From an uncultured Acidimicrobiales bacterium (lineage in GTDB: Bacteria > Actinomycetota > Acidimicrobiia > Acidimicrobiales > SZUA-35), in NCBI GenBank assembly GCA_937922805.1, contig CALAJV010000010.1, positions 62,001 to 126,000 on the forward strand: a DNA stretch of 64,000 bases. Reading direction: 5' to 3'. Positions within the stretch are counted from its first letter, which is position 1, and each line of letters starts with the position of its first letter. Positions 8,838-17,621 of the stretch are shown here, piece by piece. A program made the translations under genes and the position numbers. The notes beneath the pieces were generated by a model. That model ran no database searches. It saw nothing but the letters and a program-made list of their open reading frames with translations, and was not told the DNA's origin.

Positions 8838-9164
8838 ATGCTCATCAAATCGCTGATTTAAGATCTGGCGGCGCTCATCTGCTATCTCCCCTTGTCTTCA
8901 AAGACACAGTGGGTGAGCCCGCCGAGTTCTGATCCTGTCGACCCGAGACTGGTCGGCTGGACAAAAACTGGCGATTCTGTCGGCTGCTCCCTTCCCCCGA
9001 ACGAGCCGGCAGAATCGCCACACTAGTATTCAGCTCGCATCTGCTCATGTCTAACCACCAAGACCTGCGGAATCGCTAAGACGGATTCAGCTGGTCGGAC
9101 TGGGTTTCGGATACGTTTGGGCTGGTGAACAGATCCCAACAACGGTCGCCTGGACTGTGAACGC
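8838..9164. other. Intergenic region with a strong hairpin
   Basis: A 327-bp stretch with no convincing gene. The only clear structure is a 16-bp inverted repeat (GGCGATTCTGTCGGCT at 8970-8985 and its partner at 9004-9019, one G-U pair) around an 18-nt pyrimidine-rich loop. No T-run follows, so it is a poor intrinsic terminator by the standard rule. It could still end transcription of the 8202-8837 gene or stabilise its mRNA. Confidence 0.6.
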
Positions 9165-10079
9165 ATGACCGCACCATCGAAGCGGGCTCGGACCCAAGCC
9201 TCCAATGTTGGTCAGTTCGCTCCCCAAGACTGGGGCTTGCTAGCGGCGATCAGTTCTATTTGGGGGTCTTCGTTTCTTCTCATCGCTTTTGCCCTAGACG
9301 GATTAACACCCGGCATGATCACGTTGGGCCGAGTTGGCTTAGGGGCACTAACGCTGGCGATACTGCGAACAACCAAACCTGAGTTCCGGCAATCGATTGA
9401 CCGCTCAGATTGGTTCCGGCTGGTAACACTTTCGATCGTTTGGGTTGCATTGCCGTTCACCTTGTTTCCGCTGGCCCAAGAGCACATCAACTCTGCCCTA
9501 ACCGGCCTTGTAAACGGCAGCGTTCCAATTTGGGCTGGTGTTATTTCCGTCTTCTTTGTTGGCCGACTCCCACGGGGGGCGCAACTGGCTGGCATCGCCA
9601 TTGGCTTTCTGGGAATAGTGTGCATCAGCTTGCCAGCGTTGAGCGAAGGCTCGTCCGAGGCCCAAGGGGTGTTGATGGTGCTGGGCGCCACGCTCTGCTA
9701 CGGCCTGGCCATGAACCTCGCCCCTCCGCTTCAGCAGAAGTACGGAGCGGTCACGCTCATGAGTAACGTACTTGCGCTAGCCACACTTTGGGTACTGCCT
9801 TTTGGATTGAAGGACTTCGGACAAAATGTTTGGAGCGCACAATCCGTCGTTAGCGTCACGATCTTAGGCGTTTTAGGTACCGGCCTTGCGTATTGGGCGA
9901 TGGCAACCTTGGTTGGTCGGGTCGGTCCGATCAGAGCTTCGATGACGACGTACCTCATTCCGGTAGTGTCGTTAATCTTGGGTGCGATCGTACGGGGCGA
10001 CCGGGTTGCCGTCATGGCTGTCGTTGGGGCTGGTTTCGTTATCGCCGGTGCCTTGTTGGGGGCTCGACGGGAACACTGA
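9165..10079 (+). CDS. EamA/DMT-family transporter
   Basis: A 304-residue inner-membrane protein with about ten helices in two EamA repeats (roughly residues 20-145 and 165-300). Motifs of the drug/metabolite transporter superfamily are visible: WGSSFLLIAFAL in helix 1, and the paired ALTGLVNGSVPIWAGVISV and GPIRASMTTYLIPVVSLILGA segments at the repeat ends. It probably exports a small metabolite or amino acid; the substrate cannot be predicted. The basic, Ser/Thr-rich first 17 residues precede the first repeat. Confidence 0.85.
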   Translation: MTAPSKRARTQASNVGQFAPQDWGLLAAISSIWGSSFLLIAFALDGLTPGMITLGRVGLGALTLAILRTTKPEFRQSIDRSDWFRLVTLSIVWVALPFTLFPLAQEHINSALTGLVNGSVPIWAGVISVFFVGRLPRGAQLAGIAIGFLGIVCISLPALSEGSSEAQGVLMVLGATLCYGLAMNLAPPLQQKYGAVTLMSNVLALATLWVLPFGLKDFGQNVWSAQSVVSVTILGVLGTGLAYWAMATLVGRVGPIRASMTTYLIPVVSLILGAIVRGDRVAVMAVVGAGFVIAGALLGARREH

Positions 10080-10327
10080 CCGCATTTGGTCCGAATCGCA
10101 ACTAAGGGTGAAGGTTGTGGTTGTCGCTTCGACGCGATTGTTGGACGGAGATATCTGGCCCAAAGCGGCACAAACCGACCAATTTGCCTGAGACCTAGAG
10201 GGTTTAGGTGAATCTGAATACCGACCAAAGCTTCCTGCTCAAGAGCAATACACTTAAAGAGAGTTTCGCCGAGGCCAGCAAGCAGTGCTGGTCCTTGTCT
10301 CACACCCCTAAGTAGATCGAGATCACT

Positions 10328-13300
10328 ATGTGTGGAATTATTGCCATTGTTCGTCGCCGAACTGAGCGGCCAACGCCCGATACCAAAGTATTGGCTGAAC
10401 AATTCGATGAAGCCATCAAAGACTTCCCCGAGCCACAATCGGCCTCTTTGGCCGCCGAGCTGACCCAAGTAGGCGCCACCTTAGGCGGAATCGACCAGAA
10501 GTTACGGGGCGAAGCCGGTTTGCGGGCTTTAGTGACCGAGTCCAGCTTCGTTCGCAAAGCCGTCGACTCTCTCGCTCAACTAAACGTGAAGCTTGATTCG
10601 GTTGAAACCTATCTTGAGGCGAAGGGTGATGAAGTCCCCGGGCTTGAACAGGTCAACGGCGCTCTTGTAATTCTCAAAGATAACTTGTGGGCGTTGGAAC
10701 GGGATCGACTGCGGGCGGCGACCGAAGTCATCCAACTTGGAGGTTCAAGCCTGGTAGCGGATGGTTCTGAGCCTGGCGCTCGCCTTGCTGCCCTGTTCAG
10801 CATGCAACAGGCGCTTAGTAACCTCGATCGGCTTGAGGTCCGAGGTCGTGATAGCGCTGGTCTCCACGTCCTTATTCGAAACCATCAGCTCGATGTCGCT
10901 AGCGGACCTTTGGCCGCCGCTATTGCCGCTCGGTCTCAGGATCCACTTTTTCCTCATGGCTCGGTTCGGGTGGTCAACGGGAGCCTAGGATTCGTCTATA
11001 AGGCGGCAGCCGAAATCGGCGAGCTCGGTGACAACACAGCCACCATGCGAACCGCGATTGCCCAAGACGAAATTCTCCACAAAGCGTTAGCGGCCGACAC
11101 AGCAGAAGCAACGATTTTGGCTCACACTCGCTGGGCTTCGGTCGGCATCATCAGCGAACCGAACGCTCATCCAGTGAACTCTGAAGAAGTTGAAGGCGTG
11201 GTTGGCCCTTACGTGACCGCAACGCTCAACGGAGATGTCGACAATTTTGCCGATCTGATTGCTCAAGACGGGTTATCAATCGCAAACGAGATTACCACTG
11301 ACGCCAAAGTAATCCCCACGATGGTTAGTAGAGCGCTGGCGGCCGGTCACGATGTCGACGAGGCCGTTCGGAGCTCCGTCGCTCAGTTCGAAGGTTCTGT
11401 AGCCATTGGAATTAGCACGGCACAACACCCAGAGGACGTTCACCTCGCCCTCCGAGGAAGCGGGCAGGGAGTCTACGTCGGGCTAGCTGAGGACGCGTTT
11501 GTTGTTGCCTCGGAGCCATACGGGGTGGTTGAAGATTCTGACGTCTACTTTCGAATGGACGGCGAAACTCCGGCTGACCCTGAAAACCCGACAGCCAGCC
11601 AGGGGCAGATAATTCGATTGACCGGGGCGCTCGCCGGTGATGTCGGCGGGGTTTCTCGAATTGCCTACGATGGAACCCCGCTTCCCCTCGGTTCCGATGA
11701 GTGGAAGAAACCGTCGGTGACTACCCGAGATATCGATCGAGGTGAATCTCCTCACTTCCTACTCAAAGAAGTAAGTGAATCCCCAAGTTCGTTCCGTAAA
11801 ACCTTGCGGGGGCGACTGGTTGAACAAGATGGTCGGCTAACAGTACATCTGCCCGAAGATTCAATCCCTGAAACGCTACGCAAGGCGCTCAGCGCGGGAC
11901 ATATCAAGCGAGTGCTCGTAATTGGTCAGGGAACGGCGGCCGTAGCTGGCGAAGCTATTGCCGGCGCTATCGGCTCAACCTTGCAAGGCTCGGCGGTTAC
12001 TGTTGGCGCTGTTACCGCGACTGAACTCTCCGGGTTCAGGCTCGAAGACGACATGACTGAAACGCTAGTTGTTGCCGTTAGTCAGTCGGGAACAACCACC
12101 GATACCAACAGAACTGTTGATCTGATCCGTTCTCGGGGCGGGAAGGTCGTCGCCATTGTGAACCGCCGGGGGAGCGACCTGACCGACAAGTCCGACGGCG
12201 TGATATACACATCCGATGGTCGAGACGTCGAAATGAGTGTCGCATCGACTAAAGCGTTCTACTCTCAAATAGCCGCTGGGTTTCTGCTGGCTGATGCATT
12301 GGGTCAACTTCTTCCCGACGTTGAGATCGACCCTGACGAACGTCAAGCTCTGTTAGAAAGTCTCCGTGATCTGCCCCAATCGATGACGGCGACGGTGGCT
12401 AAGCGAACCGAAATTGGTGCCGCCGCTGCCCGTCACGCTCCGAGTCGACGATACTGGGCGTTGGTCGGCAACGGCCCTAACTTTGTCGCTGCTCGTGAGG
12501 TGCGAATCAAGCTCTCTGAGCTTTGCTACAAGTCGATCGCGTGCGACGTTACTGAAGACAAAAAGCACATTGACCTTTCTTCCGAGCCGTTGATCCTGGT
12601 TTGCGCCGCTGGCCTGGTCGGTTCCAACGCCGACGACGTAGCGAAAGAGGTGGCGATTTTCCGAGCCCACAAAGCGGCCCCGATTGTCATAGCAACTGAG
12701 GGAGAAAATCGGTTTGCGGCAGCCCTAGATGTGATCGCCGTACCCGATGTGCACGTTCGGCTCGCCTTCGTTCTTTCAACGATCGTTGGCCACCTCTTCG
12801 GCTACGAAGCCGCGCTCGCAATCGACGCATCGGCCCGCCCATTGCGAGAGGCGCGAGGCACGATCGAAACCTACGTTGGTTCAACCGACGAGGATTGGTT
12901 CAAACAGTTCGGGCGAGATCTTGAACCATTCGCCACACAGTATTTCGACTGGATGCGAGCTGGGTCGTACAACGGACACCTTGAGGCTTCTACCGCGGTC
13001 CGTCTGGCTGCGTTGCTCCGCTTCGGCACTGGCGCAGTTCCCATCGATACCTACCAGCGCGAGTTTGGCAAGGTAGGAACACCCGGCGTCGTCGTTGAGG
13101 ACTTGGCTGCCGCTTTGACTGCCGGAATCGAAGAGTTGACCAGACCGGTCGATGCCATCAAACATCAGGCCAAGACGGTCACTGTCGGAATCAGCCGAAC
13201 CGACGAGAGCTTGTTGCAGGCGAAGCTCATACAAGATGTTCTGGGAACCGGCTGCCCCCGAGACCGCCTCAGTTACCGATCGCTGCGAACTCTTGCTGCT

Positions 13301-13768
13301 ATTACCCCGGCGGTCGAAGAAGTAGTCGGCTACACCCGCTATCGCCTCGAAGGGGACCCAGACGAAGGCGGTCAGCTTCATGTCGTTGATAAGGGTGGCG
13401 TAGCAACCGGTATCTCATCGAGAATAGAAAAGGATCCGACGCTACGGGGAACCAAGCACCGGGTAGCGGTGGAACGAGAGCCGTTTGTAACGGTCGGAAC
13501 GGACGGCCGGTCGGTGTTGATAGTTCCTGAGGTTAAAGATTCTCAAACAACGGGACTGACTCTGTGTCATGTCCGGTTGAAGCCGGAGCTTGGAGTAACT
13601 GTTGCTCGATCTGTTCTGCAGGGCTACCGCAACCGATACCGCCAGCTCGTTGACGTGGTAACAGAACAAGAACCATCGTTTCGCGAGGATCTTTTGTCTG
13701 AGGTTTCCACTGTCGATCTCCTGACCGCCCCTATCTCTGATGTTGCCGCCCAGTGGACGCAAAGTTAG
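10328..13768 (+). CDS. glmS: Enlarged GlmS-like glutamine-fructose-6-P transaminase
   Basis: A 1146-residue protein, nearly twice the usual 600-620 residues of GlmS, which makes glucosamine-6-phosphate from fructose-6-phosphate and glutamine. It begins MCGIIAIV with the Ntn nucleophile C2. About 140 extra, helix-rich residues (12-160) then separate this from LEVRGRDSAG (169-178), which in ordinary GlmS follows within some 35 residues. Next come AHTRWASVG, NAHPV and NGDVDNF of the glutaminase domain, then KEVSESPSSFRKTL and the two SIS sugar-isomerase domains (SQSGTTTDTN; VASTKAFYSQ; NGPNFVAAREVRIKLSEL). After about residue 835 an extra 310 residues match nothing I recognise. The neighbouring glmM supports a role in amino-sugar synthesis. 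It overlaps acpS by 16 bp. Confidence 0.85.
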   Translation: MCGIIAIVRRRTERPTPDTKVLAEQFDEAIKDFPEPQSASLAAELTQVGATLGGIDQKLRGEAGLRALVTESSFVRKAVDSLAQLNVKLDSVETYLEAKGDEVPGLEQVNGALVILKDNLWALERDRLRAATEVIQLGGSSLVADGSEPGARLAALFSMQQALSNLDRLEVRGRDSAGLHVLIRNHQLDVASGPLAAAIAARSQDPLFPHGSVRVVNGSLGFVYKAAAEIGELGDNTATMRTAIAQDEILHKALAADTAEATILAHTRWASVGIISEPNAHPVNSEEVEGVVGPYVTATLNGDVDNFADLIAQDGLSIANEITTDAKVIPTMVSRALAAGHDVDEAVRSSVAQFEGSVAIGISTAQHPEDVHLALRGSGQGVYVGLAEDAFVVASEPYGVVEDSDVYFRMDGETPADPENPTASQGQIIRLTGALAGDVGGVSRIAYDGTPLPLGSDEWKKPSVTTRDIDRGESPHFLLKEVSESPSSFRKTLRGRLVEQDGRLTVHLPEDSIPETLRKALSAGHIKRVLVIGQGTAAVAGEAIAGAIGSTLQGSAVTVGAVTATELSGFRLEDDMTETLVVAVSQSGTTTDTNRTVDLIRSRGGKVVAIVNRRGSDLTDKSDGVIYTSDGRDVEMSVASTKAFYSQIAAGFLLADALGQLLPDVEIDPDERQALLESLRDLPQSMTATVAKRTEIGAAAARHAPSRRYWALVGNGPNFVAAREVRIKLSELCYKSIACDVTEDKKHIDLSSEPLILVCAAGLVGSNADDVAKEVAIFRAHKAAPIVIATEGENRFAAALDVIAVPDVHVRLAFVLSTIVGHLFGYEAALAIDASARPLREARGTIETYVGSTDEDWFKQFGRDLEPFATQYFDWMRAGSYNGHLEASTAVRLAALLRFGTGAVPIDTYQREFGKVGTPGVVVEDLAAALTAGIEELTRPVDAIKHQAKTVTVGISRTDESLLQAKLIQDVLGTGCPRDRLSYRSLRTLAAITPAVEEVVGYTRYRLEGDPDEGGQLHVVDKGGVATGISSRIEKDPTLRGTKHRVAVEREPFVTVGTDGRSVLIVPEVKDSQTTGLTLCHVRLKPELGVTVARSVLQGYRNRYRQLVDVVTEQEPSFREDLLSEVSTVDLLTAPISDVAAQWTQS

Positions 13769-14220
13769 CGCCGAACACAACAGTGCTGGCCGATCAGTTG
13801 CTCGGCCGAGTAGTGGTTGCCGTTGGGACTGACCTCGTCGATATCGACCGGATCAGGCAGACCATCGAACGGCAGCCTCGGTTTATCGAGCGTGTGTTTA
13901 CCGAAACCGAGCGAACGTATTGTCTGGCACGAAAAGATCCAGCGGAGCGATTTGCCGCCCGGTTCGCCGCCAAAGAAGCCGTTCTCAAAGCGCTCGGAGT
14001 AGGCCTTGGCGGTGCCGACTTTCACGACATTGAAGTGCAGAAGCTCGCTACCGGTGCACCACAGCTGGTCATCTCCGGCCGGGCCCAAGAGCTAGCCACG
14101 GCTGCCGGAATTGTCGGTTGGCTGATCACAATGTCGCACAGTGATGGGTTAGCTCATGTGCTCGTGGCTGGTCTGGGCGTCGGAGACCACGATACCGCCG
14201 CTGAGGGTTCCGATGGATGA
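13753..14220 (+). CDS. acpS: Holo-[acyl-carrier-protein] synthase
   Basis: Transfers 4'-phosphopantetheine from CoA to the serine of acyl carrier protein. The core has VGTDLVDIDRI (metal-binding Asp) and FAARFAAKEAVLKALG (catalytic Glu region), both diagnostic of AcpS. The annotated GTG at 13753 gives 155 residues with a 20-residue N-terminal extension overlapping the glmS end. A GTG at 13813, directly before VVAVGTDLVDI, would give the usual family N terminus and is an equally good start. The C-terminal tail after VLVAGLGV is short and acidic. It is coupled to the next gene by an 8-bp overlap. Confidence 0.95.
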   Translation: MDAKLAPNTTVLADQLLGRVVVAVGTDLVDIDRIRQTIERQPRFIERVFTETERTYCLARKDPAERFAARFAAKEAVLKALGVGLGGADFHDIEVQKLATGAPQLVISGRAQELATAAGIVGWLITMSHSDGLAHVLVAGLGVGDHDTAAEGSDG

Positions 14221-14968
14221 GAGACCGGTTCGGGGCGCGCCAGGCCTCGACAGTAGGCCTGAAGCCTCTGGCGATCACAGGCCGCCGGTGGTTCGCATTG
14301 GCCATAGTGCCCGTCTAGATCAAGCGATGGCCGCTATCTGGGCATGGTTTGATGATTATGGCATCCTCAAAAGTCTGGCCGCTGACGCCGTCCTAGCCCG
14401 GGCCCGGCGAGGCGAGCTGATGTTAGGAACTCCACGGTTGTTGCAGCTACTGGTTGACGATGCTTTGTCGGTTACCGACGCAACGTTGGTCGCACGATCA
14501 TTGGCCGAAGGTCCGTGGGAGCCAGCTCAGCGGGCTCAAATCGATGAGGTGCTCGACGCCTGGTGGTACGAATCGCTCAACCTCGACGTGGGTGAGCATC
14601 GGACTAACCAGCTAGGTCAACGATTCATCCCAGCGGTCGCCCTAGGAATCCTGGCGCAGTACTCAAACCACGTCGCTGGACCACACTCAACGCCGATGAT
14701 TCGATGGCTCGACGTTTGGATGGCTGCTCTAGATGGCCCGGCGGCGATTCATTTAGCTACAGCGATTGTGGCGACCCCTGAAGAGCAACAGTGGGCTGTC
14801 GAAGCGTGGCATGGCCAAGCCGACGCCCGTCAGCAGTTTTTGGCCTGGGCCCGAAGTGAGCCAATCTTGAACGGTCTTACTTTGATTGGCGGAACCCACA
14901 TTACCCTTCACGCGGTATCGGACCCGGAAGCGCCAGCACTCGGCGACGTTCTCGACGAACTTCTCTAG
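14213..14968 (+). CDS. Helical protein of unknown function
   Basis: A 251-residue protein from the ATG at 14213, which overlaps the end of acpS. I do not recognise the family. It lacks a signal peptide or membrane helix. After a Pro/Arg-rich first 30 residues it appears wholly helical and Trp-rich (IWAWFDDYG, DAWWYESLN, RWLDVWMAALDG, WAVEAWHGQ). The closing segment PILNGLTLIGGTHITLH could be a strand pair. Coupling to acpS and glmS hints at envelope or lipid metabolism, but no function can be given. Confidence 0.75.
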   Translation: MDERPVRGAPGLDSRPEASGDHRPPVVRIGHSARLDQAMAAIWAWFDDYGILKSLAADAVLARARRGELMLGTPRLLQLLVDDALSVTDATLVARSLAEGPWEPAQRAQIDEVLDAWWYESLNLDVGEHRTNQLGQRFIPAVALGILAQYSNHVAGPHSTPMIRWLDVWMAALDGPAAIHLATAIVATPEEQQWAVEAWHGQADARQQFLAWARSEPILNGLTLIGGTHITLHAVSDPEAPALGDVLDELL

Positions 14969-15178
14969 GCCGACCGGTATCGGCTGTCGACCACCATCGC
15001 CAAACGCTATTCGCGACAGGTTTCTAACTCGGGCTCTGGCCACGATCTTCAACCAGGATCTTCAACCAGCGAGCCGAGACATTCCGGCCGGGTATCAATT
15101 TACTTGACCCATGACCGATCTACCATTGGTCGAAGCGAGGGCCTTAGATGTTACCGGCGGAAGATCAATGGAGAAGCG

Positions 15179-16687
15179 ATGAAGATCTTGCTGGTAGAGC
15201 CGTGGTTGACTGGATCACACCAAGCGTGGGCTGAGGGCTATGCAGCTCAAAGCCGCCACGACGTCGGAATTGTTGGTTTGCCCGGTGAACTCTGGCGTTG
15301 GCGGCTTCGAGGCGGGGCAGTGCCTTTGGCCGACCAAATCACGACCTGGATCGATATTCACGGACAACCTGATCTGCTACTAGTTTCTGGTCTGGTTGAT
15401 GTGGCTGAGCTTCTGGGTTTAGCGAGACGAAACTTACCGCCGGACGCTGCCGTGGTGATTTACCAGCATGAGAGCCAGCTCGTGTATCCAGTAGCGGAGG
15501 GCAATTACGACACGGGCGCCGCTCTCCGAAATTGGGTGTCGTGGTGTGCGGCCGATCTTGTCTTGTTCAACAGCTATCACCATATGCGGTCGGTGAGCGA
15601 GGCTCTGCCTGGATTTATTGCTGCTCAACCCGATGACACTCACGAACCAATGATCGATCCAGTCATCGGAAAGTTTGAAGTCTTTCCGGTTGGCGTCGAT
15701 CTTTCAGCTATCCCCGAAGTGCTGGCAGTACCGACCTTGAACGACCTGAACCATCCAAGTCGGGAGAACTTTGACACAGGCTCCAACAACAACAACGGCA
15801 ACGAATCAACGAATGATCACGAGTCAGCCATAGCTGAGGCCGACTCTGCCCAAACAGCAACAGACGAATCAGCAACAGATCAATCAGGTCTGAATGGAAG
15901 TGGTCCAATTGACCGGCAGCGAGCTATTTCGCAGTCCGATCATCGGCCAGTTATTCTTTGGCCTCACCGATGGGAACGAGATAAGGATCCCGAAGCATTC
16001 CTTGGAGCCCTCCGAAAGCTCAAGGATGCTGGGTTGGACTTTGGCCTGGTTCTTGCTGGCCAAGATCCTCCAAGCGGCTCAGCGATCGCCGAAAACGAAC
16101 GACAAGCAGTGGAGGCGGAGTTCGCCGACCACATTGTTGCCTCTGGTGATTTTGATCGAGCTGAGTATCTTAACTACCTAGCCGAGTGCGACATCGTTGT
16201 CAGTTGTGCCCGCCACGAGTTCTTCGGAATCGCGGTAGTTGAGGCAGTGGCTAGCGGTTGCGTACCGTTGTTGCCAAACAGCTTGAGCTATCCGGAGCTA
16301 ATCCGGCCTCCGTGGCACTCCTCGGTGCTGTACGAACCCGGCACGTTTGGAACCCGACTGGTCGACGCCATAAAGCGGATTGATGACCTGAAGGCTGAGA
16401 CTATTGGGCTGGCCCAGAGCATGCAGCGTTATTCGTGGGCAACGATGGCTGAGACCTATGACAACCGCCTTGATGCAGTCGTGGCTCGATTACAAGCAGC
16501 CGAACCGTCTGAGCACAAGCCGTTCTCACCGATGCCGCCGCCCCCTGAACCGTCAGACGGGAATGATTTGTCTTCGCTGCCGCCCCCTGAGGGAGAGTTG
16601 TTGTCGTCGATGCCTCCACCGCCAGAAGCGTTGCCGGGCGAGCGATACCAAGAATCGTCAGAAGCTGAATCGGTGCGTATTTTCTGA
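15179..16687 (+). CDS. tRNA-queuosine alpha-mannosyltransferase homologue
   Basis: A 502-residue GT-B glycosyltransferase matching the family of human GTDC1/QTMAN, which mannosylates queuosine at position 34 of tRNA-Asp. N-terminal family blocks: EPWLTGSHQAWAEGYA, LPGELWRWRLRGGAVPL, and IYQHESQLVYPV (residues 94-105). The C-terminal Rossmann half has ILWPHRWERDKDPEAF (259-274) and CARHEFFGIAVVEAVASG (343-360), the nucleotide-sugar site. Two features are atypical: a low-complexity Asn/Ser/Thr/acidic insert between the domains (residues about 190-255), and a Pro-rich tail with three P-rich blocks ending SEAESVRIF. The start is the ATG at 15179 with GGAG 6-9 nt upstream. The bacterial substrate is unproven; no queuosine-synthesis gene is in view. 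Confidence 0.82.
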   Translation: MKILLVEPWLTGSHQAWAEGYAAQSRHDVGIVGLPGELWRWRLRGGAVPLADQITTWIDIHGQPDLLLVSGLVDVAELLGLARRNLPPDAAVVIYQHESQLVYPVAEGNYDTGAALRNWVSWCAADLVLFNSYHHMRSVSEALPGFIAAQPDDTHEPMIDPVIGKFEVFPVGVDLSAIPEVLAVPTLNDLNHPSRENFDTGSNNNNGNESTNDHESAIAEADSAQTATDESATDQSGLNGSGPIDRQRAISQSDHRPVILWPHRWERDKDPEAFLGALRKLKDAGLDFGLVLAGQDPPSGSAIAENERQAVEAEFADHIVASGDFDRAEYLNYLAECDIVVSCARHEFFGIAVVEAVASGCVPLLPNSLSYPELIRPPWHSSVLYEPGTFGTRLVDAIKRIDDLKAETIGLAQSMQRYSWATMAETYDNRLDAVVARLQAAEPSEHKPFSPMPPPPEPSDGNDLSSLPPPEGELLSSMPPPPEALPGERYQESSEAESVRIF

Positions 16688-16758
16688 TCCAGCTGTTAGG
16701 CAGAGCCAAGGAACGAGAAAAAGGGACCGCAGACGCTCGATGAACTAGAGTCGACGAG

Positions 16759-17610
16759 GTGCTGACAGATGTGAACGGTGTAGAGGTTGGTCACTGGACT
16801 GACCCCGTCGCCCAGACCGGGTGCACTGTAGTGGTGTTGCCCGAAGATTCGGTAGCGTCGGGTGAGATCCGTGGGGGAGCGCCAGCAACTAGAGAATTTT
16901 CGCTTCTCGATCCGTTGATGATGGTAAGCCACGTCAACGCGGTCGTTCTTTCCGGAGGTTCAGCATTTGGCTTGGCCGCCTGCGACGGCGTAGTTGGCGA
17001 ACTAGAAAAACGTGGTAGAGGTTTTGTAACCTCTGCCGGCGTCGTGCCGATTGTCGTTGGCATGTCACTGTTCGATTTGGCTGTCGGCGATCCAACGGTA
17101 CGCCCCGGAGCGAGGGAGGGGGGTGTTGCCATCAAAGCGGCAACGGCCGAGCCATACGAGGTCGGCCAGGTGGGAGCCGGAACCGGTGCGACCGTCGACA
17201 AGTGGGCGGGAGGGGAGCACTTGGCTGGAGGTTTGGGAACGGCTACCGAACGAAGCGGGGATTTAATAGTAAGCGCGTTGTTTGCTGTAAACGCTTTCGG
17301 TGCCATCGACAAAGGAAACCAGGGGTTTCCCGAAGAACTACCGCCGGAGACGGAGAGGGCAAATCCTTTCGGAACCAACACCACAATCGGTGTGATTGTT
17401 ACCAATGCGAGAGTGGACAAACTCGGGTGTCACTGGCTGGCTCAAAGTGGACACGACGGGTTGGCTCGTTCGCTTCTGCCAGCGCACACCCAGTTCGATG
17501 GAGATGGTGTGGTAGCGGTTGCAACAGGTGACATCGAAGCCGACTTGCTCCGCGTTCGTGCTTTGGCCTGCTCGGCTGCCGCTAACGCCATTTCTTCGGT
17601 GGCTGGGTAG
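16759..17610 (+). CDS. P1 family (DmpA/NylC-type) peptidase
   Basis: A 283-residue Ntn-hydrolase-like protein of peptidase family S58/P1, whose members self-cleave into two chains and act as aminopeptidases or amidases. It opens with VNGVEVGHWTD and has the glycine-rich SGGSAFGLAACDGV. NTT at residues 207-209, followed by IGVIVTNA, is the autoprocessing site, where the threonine becomes the N-terminal nucleophile. The GTG start at 16759 lies 7 nt after TAGAGT, a likely -10 box. It converges on the next gene with an 11-bp gap. The physiological substrate is unknown. Confidence 0.88.
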   Translation: MLTDVNGVEVGHWTDPVAQTGCTVVVLPEDSVASGEIRGGAPATREFSLLDPLMMVSHVNAVVLSGGSAFGLAACDGVVGELEKRGRGFVTSAGVVPIVVGMSLFDLAVGDPTVRPGAREGGVAIKAATAEPYEVGQVGAGTGATVDKWAGGEHLAGGLGTATERSGDLIVSALFAVNAFGAIDKGNQGFPEELPPETERANPFGTNTTIGVIVTNARVDKLGCHWLAQSGHDGLARSLLPAHTQFDGDGVVAVATGDIEADLLRVRALACSAAANAISSVAG

Positions 17611-17621
17611 TGATCCTGCAC

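Noticed and set aside
10080..10327. Possible glmS ribozyme upstream of the glmS-like gene
   Set aside because: Only a short CCAGCA/TGCTGG hairpin is present near 10273-10290. The conserved catalytic core of the glmS ribozyme is not seen and the spacer is otherwise unstructured.
16759..17610. Alternative long plus and minus ORFs overlapping the P1 peptidase gene
   Set aside because: They lack family motifs, while the chosen frame has the NTT autoprocessing site and normal length.
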